From an uncultured Oxalobacteraceae bacterium (GTDB taxonomy: Bacteria > Pseudomonadota > Gammaproteobacteria > Burkholderiales > Burkholderiaceae): a DNA stretch of 16,751 nucleotides. The notes below the pieces were generated by a model. It was given only the letters and a program-made list of their open reading frames with translations. It was not told the DNA's origin and made no database searches. Each line of letters opens with the position of its first letter. The first letter of the stretch is position 1. The DNA lies in contig CAMLHI010000019.1 in assembly GCA_946479705.1 (NCBI GenBank), positions 1 to 16,751 of the forward strand, in the 5' to 3' direction. Made by a program: the position numbers and the translations under genes. Positions 7,535-14,567 of this stretch are shown here, in pieces.

Positions 7535-10500
7535 ATGAACGCAGATCAAGACCTGGAACAACAACCGGTCGTCAGGCGCATCGAGGACTTCGACACCGCC
7601 TCCGGCAACCTGGGCGAGCGCGCCCTGTTCAATCACCGTCCGCTGGTGATCCTGCTTTGCCTCCTGGCGACCATCCTGCTCGGCTGGCAGTCCACCCGCA
7701 TCAAGCTCAATGCCAGCTTCGAGAAGATGATCCCGGCCGCGCACCCGTATGTGCTCAACTACCTGGCCAACAAGAGCGACCTGAATGGCCTGGGCAATGC
7801 GGTGCGCATCGCCGTCGAAGCCGGCCCGGGCGGCATCTACGAGCCGCGCTACCTGGACTCCCTGCGGCGCCTGAACGATGAACTGTTCCTGCTGCCGGGC
7901 GTGGACCGGCCCTTCATGAAGTCGCTGTGGACGCCCAGCACGCGCTGGGCCTCGGTGACCGAGGATGGGCTGGACGGCGGCACCGTGATCCCGGACGGCT
8001 ACGACGGCTCGGCCGCCAGCCTCGCGCAGCTGCGCGCCAACGTGGCGCGCTCGGGCGAGATCGGCCAGCTGGTGGCGGCCGACTTCAAGTCGACCATCGT
8101 GTTCGTGCCGCTGATGGAGAAAAATCCCCAGACCGGCCAGCCGCTCGACTACCGCGCCCTGTCCGAACGCCTGGAACAGATTCGCGCCAAATACCAGGCC
8201 GAGGGCGTGCGCATCCACATCACCGGCTTCGCCAAGATCGTCGGCGACCTGATCGACGGCCTGCGCCAGGTGCTGCTGTTCTTCGTGCTGGCCATCGGCA
8301 TCGCCAGCGCGGTGCTGTTCTGGTACACGCGCTGCTGGCGCAGCACCGCGCTGGTGGTGGTGTGCTCGCTGGTGGCGGTGCTGTGGCAGTGCGGCCTGCT
8401 GGCCACCTTGGGCTACGAGCTCGATCCGTATTCGATCCTGGTACCCTTCCTGGTGTTCGCCATCGGCATGAGCCACGGTGCCCAGAAGATGAACGGGATC
8501 ATGCAGGATGTCGGCCGCGGCACCCACCGCGTGGTGGCCGCGCGCTACACCTTCCGCCGCCTGTTCGCCGCCGGCCTCACCGCCCTGCTGTGCGACGCGG
8601 TCGGCTTCGCGGTGCTGGCCATCATCCAGATCAAGGTGATCCAGGACCTGGCCGTCATCGCCAGCATCGGCGTGGCGGTCCTGATCTTTACCAACCTGGT
8701 GCTGCTGCCCATCCTGCTGTCCTACACCGGCGTGAGCGAACGCGCCGCCCTGCGCAGCCTGCAGGCCGACAGCGGCGAGCGCCAGCCCTGGCTGTGGACG
8801 GTGCTGGAGCGCTTTACCCAGCGCCGCTGGGCCGCCGTGACGGTGGCCGCCAGCGTGCTGCTGGGCGCACTCGGCTTCGCCTATAGCCTGAACCTGAAGG
8901 TGGGCGACCTCGATCCCGGCGCGCCGGAACTGCGCGCCGATTCGCGCTACAACCGCGACAACGCCTTCATGGTGGCCAACTACGCGGCCAGCTCGGACAT
9001 CCTGGTCGTGATGGTCAAGACCGCGCCCGACCAGTGCACCCGGTACGACACCCTGGCCAAGGTGGACGACCTGGCCTGGCAGCTCGAACAGCTGCCAGGC
9101 GTGGATTCGACCAACTCGATGGCCGCGCTGAGCAAACTGGCCACCACCGGCTACAACGAGGGCAATTTCAAGTGGTACGACCTGATCCCCAACGCCGGCG
9201 CGCTCGGCGCGGTGCAGACGCGCGCGCCGCGCGAGCTGTTCAACCAGAACTGCTCGCTGCTGTCGCTGTACGTCTACCTGAAGGACCACAAGGCCGCCAC
9301 ATTGACGCGCGTGGTCGACGCGGTCGAAGCTTTCGCTGCCACCCACGATTCGCCGGAGGTCAAGTTCCAGCTGGCCGCGGGCAGTGCCGGCATCGAGGCG
9401 GCCACCAACATCGTCGTCAAGAAGGCCATGCACGACATGCTGTTCTGGGTCTACGGCGCGGTGATCCTGCTGTGCTACGCCACCTTCCGCTCCTGGCGCG
9501 CGGTACTGGTGGCGGTGCTGCCGCTGGTGCTTACCTCGATCCTGTGCGAAGTACTGATGGTGGTGCTGGGCATGGGCGTGAAGGTCGCCACCCTGCCGGT
9601 GATCGCGCTGGGCGTGGGCATCGGCGTCGACTACGCGCTGTATGTGCTGAGCGTGATGCTGACCCGCATGCGCGCCGGCGCCACCCTGTCCGAGGCCTAC
9701 CTGCACGCACTGCGCTTTACCGGCCGCGTGGTGATCCTGACCGGCGTGACCCTGGCCGTGGCCGTGGCCACCTGGCTGTTCTCGTCGATCAAATTTCAGG
9801 CCGATATGGGCATCCTGCTGGCCTTCATGTTCATCTGGAACATGGTCGGCGCACTGGTGCTGGTGCCGGCCCTGGCGCACTTCCTCATGCCGCGGAAAAC
9901 CGCGCCGAGGCCCGACCCGGACACCCTGCGCCGCACCGGCCTGGGAGAGCTGATCGGCCGCATGGAAGCCAACGGCACCCACGCCTGGCTGGGCATCCCC
10001 TACGCCCAGGCGCCAGTGGGCGCGCTGCGCTGGAAAGCCCCGCGCAAGCCGCTGGCCTGGAGCGGCACCCGGTCCGCCATCGCCAGCGGCGCGCCGGCCA
10101 TGCAGCTGGGCGGCGCCACGCTGGAACTGCCGCCCGCCCAGTGGGGCAAGCCGGCCGGTTCGGAAGACTGCCTGAGCCTGAATATTTATGCACCTTGCAT
10201 GAAACCGGAAGCAGCGGCCGCGAGCCGGCGCCCGGTGATGTTCTGGATTCACGGCGGCGCCAATACCGCCGGCACCGCCGCCACCTACACCACCCTGCGC
10301 AATCTGGCCGGGCAGGACGACGTGATCGTGGTGTCGGCCAACTACCGCCTCGGCATCTTCGGCTGGTTCAGCCTCGCCGAGCTGGCCGAGGATGCCGACA
10401 GCGCGGCCGACCGCTCCGGCAATTTCGGCACCCTCGACCTGATCGCCGCGCTGGAGTGGGTGCGCGAGCATATCGGCGCGTTCGGCGGCGATCCGGACAA

Positions 10501-11656
10501 TGTGACCGTGTTCGGCGAGTCGGCCGGCGGCCTGAATGTGTACACCCTGCTGGCCAGCCCGCTGGCCAAGGGGCTGTTCCACAAGGCCATCCTGCAGTCG
10601 CCGATCACCTACAGCAGCTCCATGGCGATGGCGCGCAACTATCAAGACCATGCCCAGCCGGGCCACGCGCGCAGCTCGCGCGAGCTGCTGTGCGAGTGGC
10701 TGCAGCGCGCCGGCCACGCCGCCAGCCGCGGCGAGGCCAAGACCCTGATCGCGTCCATGTCCGCCGCCGACATTTCCGCCTTCGCGCGCGCCCTGGCGCC
10801 GGAAGCCCTGCTGGCGCCCATCACGCCGGGCGCGCTGAGCTTCTACGACGCGCCCTATGTGTTCGAGGACGGCCACGTGCTGCCGGCCATGCCGCTGGCC
10901 GAGGTCTTCCTCGATCGGGCCCGCTACCATGCGGTGCCGACCATCATCGGCACCAACCGCGACGAGTACAAGATCTTCATGTCCAACAATCCGGCCTATG
11001 TGCGTATGCTGTTCGGCAGTATCCCGCTCATGCGCGACCGCGCCCGCTACCAGCGCCATGCCGAGTACATGTCGTCCCTGTGGCAAGCCTCCAGCGTGCT
11101 GGGGCCGGCCAATGCCATGGTGGCGTCCGGCCACCCCGATGTATGGGTCTACCGCTTCGACTGGGACGAGCAGCCGGCCGTGCCGCTGATCCAGCCGGCC
11201 GTGCTCCTGGGCGCGGCCCACGTGCTGGAAGTGGCCTTCGTGCTGCGCGACCTGGACGGCGAATTCGATCCCTTCCGAGCCTTCACCAAGGCGAACCTGC
11301 CGGGCCGCAAGGAAGTCTCCGATGCCATGGCCGGCTACTGGACCGCGCTGGCGCGCCAGGGGGCGCCGGGACCGGCATGGCAGCGCTGGGGCGCGCCGCA
11401 GCGCCTGATGGTGTTCGATACCGCGGCCGGCGGCGGCGTGCGCATGGAGGGCCAGCACAATAGCGTGGCCGCGCTCAAGGCCAGGCTGGCGGCCGACCAG
11501 GCGCTGTCGGCCCAGGAACGCTGCGAGCTGTACGCGCGCATGTTCGTTTGGGCGCCCTTCGGCGTGGGCGAATCGGCCCAGCAGCTGGAAGCGTTCGCCG
11601 ATACGCACGGCTATGCCGGCGAACAGCAAGCCTTGCGGCCGGCCTACTGGCCCTGA
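7535..11656 (+). CDS. RND/MMPL-family transporter fused in frame to a type-B carboxylesterase
   Basis: This 1373-residue protein has two complete modules. Residues ~36-785 form an RND/MMPL transporter with twelve predicted helices: TM1 36-52, six helices from 246 to 452, and five from 636 to 785. Large periplasmic loops occupy 53-245 and 453-635. TM10 carries GIGVDYALY with Asp699; the matching place in TM4 is AIGMSHG (Ser313-His314). After a short linker (PRKTAPRPDPDT), residues ~802-1373 form a carboxylesterase with AWLGIPYA, SEDCLSLN, the nucleophile elbow GESAG (Ser996), Glu1144 in GTNRDEY and His1229 in GAAHVLE, so the triad is intact. It has no signal peptide of its own, so the esterase should lie in the cytoplasm after TM12 (inference). 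The start at 7535 is 7 bp after the YCF48 stop with no clear ribosome-binding site, suggesting translational coupling. A likely role is import and hydrolysis of an aromatic ester; export is the alternative. Confidence 0.88.
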   Translation: MNADQDLEQQPVVRRIEDFDTASGNLGERALFNHRPLVILLCLLATILLGWQSTRIKLNASFEKMIPAAHPYVLNYLANKSDLNGLGNAVRIAVEAGPGGIYEPRYLDSLRRLNDELFLLPGVDRPFMKSLWTPSTRWASVTEDGLDGGTVIPDGYDGSAASLAQLRANVARSGEIGQLVAADFKSTIVFVPLMEKNPQTGQPLDYRALSERLEQIRAKYQAEGVRIHITGFAKIVGDLIDGLRQVLLFFVLAIGIASAVLFWYTRCWRSTALVVVCSLVAVLWQCGLLATLGYELDPYSILVPFLVFAIGMSHGAQKMNGIMQDVGRGTHRVVAARYTFRRLFAAGLTALLCDAVGFAVLAIIQIKVIQDLAVIASIGVAVLIFTNLVLLPILLSYTGVSERAALRSLQADSGERQPWLWTVLERFTQRRWAAVTVAASVLLGALGFAYSLNLKVGDLDPGAPELRADSRYNRDNAFMVANYAASSDILVVMVKTAPDQCTRYDTLAKVDDLAWQLEQLPGVDSTNSMAALSKLATTGYNEGNFKWYDLIPNAGALGAVQTRAPRELFNQNCSLLSLYVYLKDHKAATLTRVVDAVEAFAATHDSPEVKFQLAAGSAGIEAATNIVVKKAMHDMLFWVYGAVILLCYATFRSWRAVLVAVLPLVLTSILCEVLMVVLGMGVKVATLPVIALGVGIGVDYALYVLSVMLTRMRAGATLSEAYLHALRFTGRVVILTGVTLAVAVATWLFSSIKFQADMGILLAFMFIWNMVGALVLVPALAHFLMPRKTAPRPDPDTLRRTGLGELIGRMEANGTHAWLGIPYAQAPVGALRWKAPRKPLAWSGTRSAIASGAPAMQLGGATLELPPAQWGKPAGSEDCLSLNIYAPCMKPEAAAASRRPVMFWIHGGANTAGTAATYTTLRNLAGQDDVIVVSANYRLGIFGWFSLAELAEDADSAADRSGNFGTLDLIAALEWVREHIGAFGGDPDNVTVFGESAGGLNVYTLLASPLAKGLFHKAILQSPITYSSSMAMARNYQDHAQPGHARSSRELLCEWLQRAGHAASRGEAKTLIASMSAADISAFARALAPEALLAPITPGALSFYDAPYVFEDGHVLPAMPLAEVFLDRARYHAVPTIIGTNRDEYKIFMSNNPAYVRMLFGSIPLMRDRARYQRHAEYMSSLWQASSVLGPANAMVASGHPDVWVYRFDWDEQPAVPLIQPAVLLGAAHVLEVAFVLRDLDGEFDPFRAFTKANLPGRKEVSDAMAGYWTALARQGAPGPAWQRWGAPQRLMVFDTAAGGGVRMEGQHNSVAALKARLAADQALSAQERCELYARMFVWAPFGVGESAQQLEAFADTHGYAGEQQALRPAYWP
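9938..11653 (+). other. Type-B carboxylesterase domain within the fusion protein
   Basis: This marks the esterase half (residues ~802-1373). Homologous enzymes are usually separate, exported proteins. Here the reading frame passes from the last transporter helix into the esterase without a stop or spacer. An internal ATG at 9962 (residue 810) has only a distant GGGAGAG upstream, and starting there would trim the first strand, so separate translation is not favoured. Feruloyl-ester or other hydroxycinnamate-ester hydrolysis is inferred from the neighbouring ferulate and coniferyl alcohol genes. Confidence 0.8.
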
Positions 11657-11660
11657 AGAC

Positions 11661-12119
11661 TCAAAGAACGATGGCGCTCAGCGAACGCAGCAGCACGCGC
11701 AGCTGGGCATGCAGGTCGCCGCGCCCGCTGGTATCGAGCTCGGCCAGCATGGCGTGCTCCAGTGCGGCGACGGCAATGTCGCCTTCGCGCAGCAGGTCGC
11801 TGCCCTGCTCGGTGAGGCGCAAATGAATGATGCGGCCATGGTTGGCGTCCGGCTGGCGCGCAATCCAGCCCTTCGCTTCCATCGCCTTGACCATCTCGTT
11901 GGCGGCCTGGGGCGAGATCATCGAGCGCTCGGCCAGTTGGGCATTCGACAGCTGCTGCTGGGTGTGCAGCACCGACAGCGCGGTGTACTGGGCGGCAGTC
12001 AGGCCGAGCGCGCCGAGGCTGTCGCGCATACGCCGGCTGAGCACGTGATCGAGCCTCCCGATGAGGTAAGCGATACCGGTAGGTTTGTCGGCATCGTGCG
12101 TGCCCGCGGTTGATTTCAT
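11661..12119 (-). CDS. MarR-family transcriptional regulator, probable repressor of the ferulate operon (FerR-like)
   Basis: This 152-residue protein has a winged helix-turn-helix of the MarR type: recognition-helix region QLAERSMISPQAANEMVKAMEAKG around residues 60-85, then the wing RQPDANHGRIIHLRLTEQG. It is divergent from ech, the arrangement of MarR-type ferulate regulators that respond to feruloyl-CoA or related CoA thioesters (family knowledge; ligand is inference). I place the start at 12119 (MKSTAGTH). The longer frame from 12182 would begin upstream of the probable -10 (TATAAT at 12176-12171), so it could not be fully transcribed from that promoter. No Shine-Dalgarno sequence precedes 12119. 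A GTG at 12161 would be an almost leaderless alternative. Its stop is 4 bp from the stop of the convergent fusion gene, with no evident terminator between them. Confidence 0.88.
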   Translation of the reverse strand: MKSTAGTHDADKPTGIAYLIGRLDHVLSRRMRDSLGALGLTAAQYTALSVLHTQQQLSNAQLAERSMISPQAANEMVKAMEAKGWIARQPDANHGRIIHLRLTEQGSDLLREGDIAVAALEHAMLAELDTSGRGDLHAQLRVLLRSLSAIVL

Positions 12120-12145
12120 AGTCGCTAAAAGGAGGTAAAAAGCCC

Positions 12146-12175
12146 TTGCCAGGTCGGCCACGAAGAATATATTAT
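12146..12175 (+). promoter_or_regulatory. Probable sigma-70 promoter of ech-vdh-fcs
   Basis: TTGCCA (12146-12151) and TATTAT (12170-12175) are separated by 18 bp and each differs by one base from the consensus hexamers. Transcription would start near 12182, exactly where the candidate operator (12183-12201) begins, about 44 nt before the ech ATG. TATATT at 12168 with a 16-bp spacer is an alternative -10. Confidence 0.6.
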
Positions 12176-12176
12176 A
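12171..12176 (-). promoter_or_regulatory. Probable -10 element of marR
   Basis: Read on the minus strand this is a perfect TATAAT. No good -35 hexamer is present 16-18 bp upstream. Transcription would start near 12164, about 45 nt before the chosen marR start. The candidate operator at 12183-12201 lies in the -35 area of this promoter, so a protein bound there could block marR as well as ech. Confidence 0.5.
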
Positions 12177-12182
12177 AAGCAT

Positions 12183-12201
12183 GTATCAAGCAACCTGAGA
12201 T
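12183..12201. promoter_or_regulatory. Candidate MarR operator between marR and ech (site B)
   Basis: The sequence GTATCAAGCAACCTGAGAT matches site A (939-957) at 16 of 19 positions and keeps a degenerate form of its inverted repeat. It overlaps the predicted start of ech transcription and the upstream part of the marR promoter, the place where MarR repressors usually bind. It could alternatively be bound by the XylR-type activator, but no -24/-12 promoter is visible here. Confidence 0.6.
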
Positions 12202-12225
12202 TCACCCACCATAATGAGAGACAAA

Positions 12226-13059
12226 ATGAGCAACTACGAAGGCCGTTGGAGTACCGTCAACGTGGACGTGGCCGAAGGCATCGCCTGGGTCACCCTGAAC
12301 CGCCCTGAAAAGCGCAACGCGATGAGCCCGACCCTGAACCGCGAAATGATCGACGTGCTGGAAACCATCGAGCTCGACGCCGACGCCCAGGTACTGGTGC
12401 TGACCGGCGCCGGCGACGCCTGGACCGCCGGCATGGACCTGAAGGAATACTTCCGCGAGAACGATGGCAAGCCCGAGATCTACCAGGAAAAGCTGCGCCG
12501 CGACTGCTCGCAGTGGCAGTGGAAGCTGCTGCGCATGTACAGCAAGCCGACCATCGCCATGGTCAACGGCTGGTGCTTCGGCGGCGCCTTCTCGCCCCTG
12601 GTGGCCTGCGACCTGGCCATTGCCGCTGACGAAGCGGTGTTCGGCCTGTCGGAAATTAACTGGGGCATCCCCCCGGGCAACCTGGTCAGCAAGGCCGTGG
12701 CCGACACCATGGGCCACCGCGCCGCCCTGCACTACATCATGACCGGCGATACCTTCACCGGCCAGGAAGCGGCCGCGATGGGGCTGGTCAACAAGAGCGT
12801 GCCGCGCGCCGAACTGCGCGCCGCCGTACAGGAACTGGCCGACAAGCTGCTGGCCAAGGCGCCGGTGGTGCTGCGCATCGCCAAGAACGGCTTCAAGCGC
12901 TGCCGCGAACTGACGTGGGAGCAGAGTGAAGACTATCTGTACGCCAAGGTCGACCAGTCCAACTACCGCGACCCGGAAAAAGGCCGCGCCCAGGGCCTCA
13001 AGCAGTTCCTGGACGACAAAACCATCAAGCCAGGCCTGCAGACGTTCACACGTGCATAG
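12226..13059 (+). CDS. ech: Feruloyl-CoA hydratase/lyase (4-hydroxycinnamoyl-CoA hydratase-lyase)
   Basis: This 277-residue crotonase-family enzyme hydrates feruloyl-CoA and cleaves the product to vanillin and acetyl-CoA. Signature stretches include RPEKRNAMSPTLNREMIDVLET, GMDLKEYF, the oxyanion region NGWCFGGAFSP and SEINWGIPPGN. With the start at 12226, Ser123, Glu143 and Tyr239 fall exactly at the active-site positions known for the Pseudomonas enzyme (HCHL). This supports that start over the ATG at 12214, which would add four residues. GAGAGA lies just upstream of 12226. It is the first gene of the ech-vdh-fcs operon, divergent from marR, and vdh follows 36 bp after its stop. Confidence 0.96.
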   Translation: MSNYEGRWSTVNVDVAEGIAWVTLNRPEKRNAMSPTLNREMIDVLETIELDADAQVLVLTGAGDAWTAGMDLKEYFRENDGKPEIYQEKLRRDCSQWQWKLLRMYSKPTIAMVNGWCFGGAFSPLVACDLAIAADEAVFGLSEINWGIPPGNLVSKAVADTMGHRAALHYIMTGDTFTGQEAAAMGLVNKSVPRAELRAAVQELADKLLAKAPVVLRIAKNGFKRCRELTWEQSEDYLYAKVDQSNYRDPEKGRAQGLKQFLDDKTIKPGLQTFTRA

Positions 13060-13095
13060 GAAGCATCACCACCAACACACCACCGGAGATAAGCC

Positions 13096-14550
13096 ATGCT
13101 TGAAGCCAGTTTGCTGATCGGCGGCCAGGACCGCCCCATCGCCAGCGGCGCCACCTACCAGCGCCTGAACCCCGCCAGCGGGGACACCGCCTCGGTCGCG
13201 GCCGCCGCCACCCTGGACGATTGCGACGCCGCCGTCGCAGCCGCCCAGGCCGCCTTTCCGGCATGGTCCGCCACCGGACCTGGCCAGCGCCGCGCCTTGC
13301 TGCTCAAGGCCGCCAGTGCGCTCGAAGCGCGTGCGCCCGAGTTCATCGCCGCCGGCGTGGCCGAAGCGGGCGGCGTGCCCGGCTGGTATGGCTTCAACGT
13401 GATGCTGGCGGCAGGCATGCTGCGCGAAGCGGCCGCCATGACCACCCAGATCGGCGGCGAAGTCATTCCCTCCGATGTGCCCGGCCTCATGGCCATGGGC
13501 ATGCGCCAGGCTTGCGGCGTGGTGCTCGGCATCGCCCCATGGAATGCCCCGATCATCCTGGGCACACGCGCCATCGCCCTGCCGCTGGCCTGCGGCAATA
13601 CGGTGGTGCTCAAGTCCTCGGAAATCTGCCCGGCGCTGCACCGCCTGATCGGCAAGGTCTTCGAGGACGCCGGCTTTCCGGCCGGCGTGGTCAACGTCAT
13701 CAGCAACGCGCCCCAGGATGCCGCCGCCGTGGTGGCGCGCCTGATCGCCCACCCCGCCGTCAAGCGGGTCAATTTCACCGGTTCGACCAAGGTCGGCCGC
13801 ATCATCGCCCTGCAATGCGCGCAGCACCTCAAGCCGGTGGTGCTGGAACTGGGCGGCAAGAATCCCCTGCTGGTGCTCGACGACGCCGACCTCGACGAAG
13901 CCGTGCAGGCGGCCGCCTTCGGCGCCTTCTTCAACCAGGGCCAGATCTGCATGTCCACCGACCGCATCATCGTCGACAGCAAGGTCGCCGACGCCTTCGT
14001 GGAAAAACTGCGCGCCAAGACCGCCACCCTGCCGGCCGGCAAACCGGGCAGCGAAGGCGCGGTCCTGGGCGGCATGGTCGATCCCGGCGCGGCCCAGCGC
14101 GTGGCCGGCATGATCGCCGACGCGGTGGCCAAGGGCGCGACCCTGGTGTGCGGCGCGGCCGACGCGGACGGCAACGTGCTGCAGGCAAGCATCCTCGACC
14201 ACGTCACGCCCGAGATGGCGGTGGTGCGCGAAGAATCGTTCGGCCCGCTCGTGACGATCGTGCGGGTCGATGGCGACGAAGCCGCCCTGGCCGAAGCCAA
14301 TGCCGGCGAATACGGCCTGTCGGCGGCGATCTTCAGCCGCGACGTGGCGCGCGCCATGAACCTGGCGCGCCGGGTCGAATCGGGCATTTGCCACATCAAC
14401 AGCTCGACCGTCGCGGACGAGGCGCAAATGCCCTTCGGCGGCGTCAAGGCCAGCGGCTACGGGCGCTTCGGCGGCAAGGCCGGCATCGCCGAATTCACCG
14501 AGCTGCGCTGGATCACCATCCAGAGCGGTCACCGCCACTATCCGGTGTGA
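13096..14550 (+). CDS. vdh: Vanillin dehydrogenase
   Basis: This 484-residue NAD(P)-dependent aldehyde dehydrogenase oxidises vanillin to vanillate, removing the toxic aldehyde formed by Ech. The catalytic Cys285 is in GQICMSTDR and Glu251 in LELGGKN; the cofactor segment FTGSTKVGR and the end PFGGVKASGYGRFGGKAGIAEFTELRWITIQ are characteristic of Vdh proteins beside ech and fcs. The ribosome-binding site is CCGGAGATAAGCC before the ATG. It lies between ech and fcs, and its stop codon touches the possible fcs start at 14550. It is clearly distinct from the XylC-like dehydrogenase at 1135, so the locus has two aldehyde dehydrogenases for two steps. Confidence 0.94.
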   Translation: MLEASLLIGGQDRPIASGATYQRLNPASGDTASVAAAATLDDCDAAVAAAQAAFPAWSATGPGQRRALLLKAASALEARAPEFIAAGVAEAGGVPGWYGFNVMLAAGMLREAAAMTTQIGGEVIPSDVPGLMAMGMRQACGVVLGIAPWNAPIILGTRAIALPLACGNTVVLKSSEICPALHRLIGKVFEDAGFPAGVVNVISNAPQDAAAVVARLIAHPAVKRVNFTGSTKVGRIIALQCAQHLKPVVLELGGKNPLLVLDDADLDEAVQAAAFGAFFNQGQICMSTDRIIVDSKVADAFVEKLRAKTATLPAGKPGSEGAVLGGMVDPGAAQRVAGMIADAVAKGATLVCGAADADGNVLQASILDHVTPEMAVVREESFGPLVTIVRVDGDEAALAEANAGEYGLSAAIFSRDVARAMNLARRVESGICHINSSTVADEAQMPFGGVKASGYGRFGGKAGIAEFTELRWITIQSGHRHYPV

Positions 14551-14567
14551 TGGAGCGCGCTGCCAAC

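Noticed and set aside
7511..11629. A 1372-codon open frame on the minus strand opposite the fusion gene
   Set aside because: It is the mirror of a G+C-rich, strongly biased coding frame on the plus strand. Its translation is low-complexity (Gly, His, Gln, Arg, Ala rich), with no recognisable domain or ribosome-binding site.
11657..11660. Intrinsic terminator between the convergent fusion gene and marR
   Set aside because: Only 4 bp separate the stops, and I see no G+C-rich hairpin followed by a T-run on either strand.
12120..12182. Longer marR start at 12182
   Set aside because: It would begin upstream of the probable marR -10 element (12176-12171), and the added residues do not look like a MarR N-terminus.
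13221..14549. Extension of the fcs frame upstream through vdh
   Set aside because: It reads an Arg-rich alternative frame of vdh. Recognisable Fcs sequence starts only after 14550.
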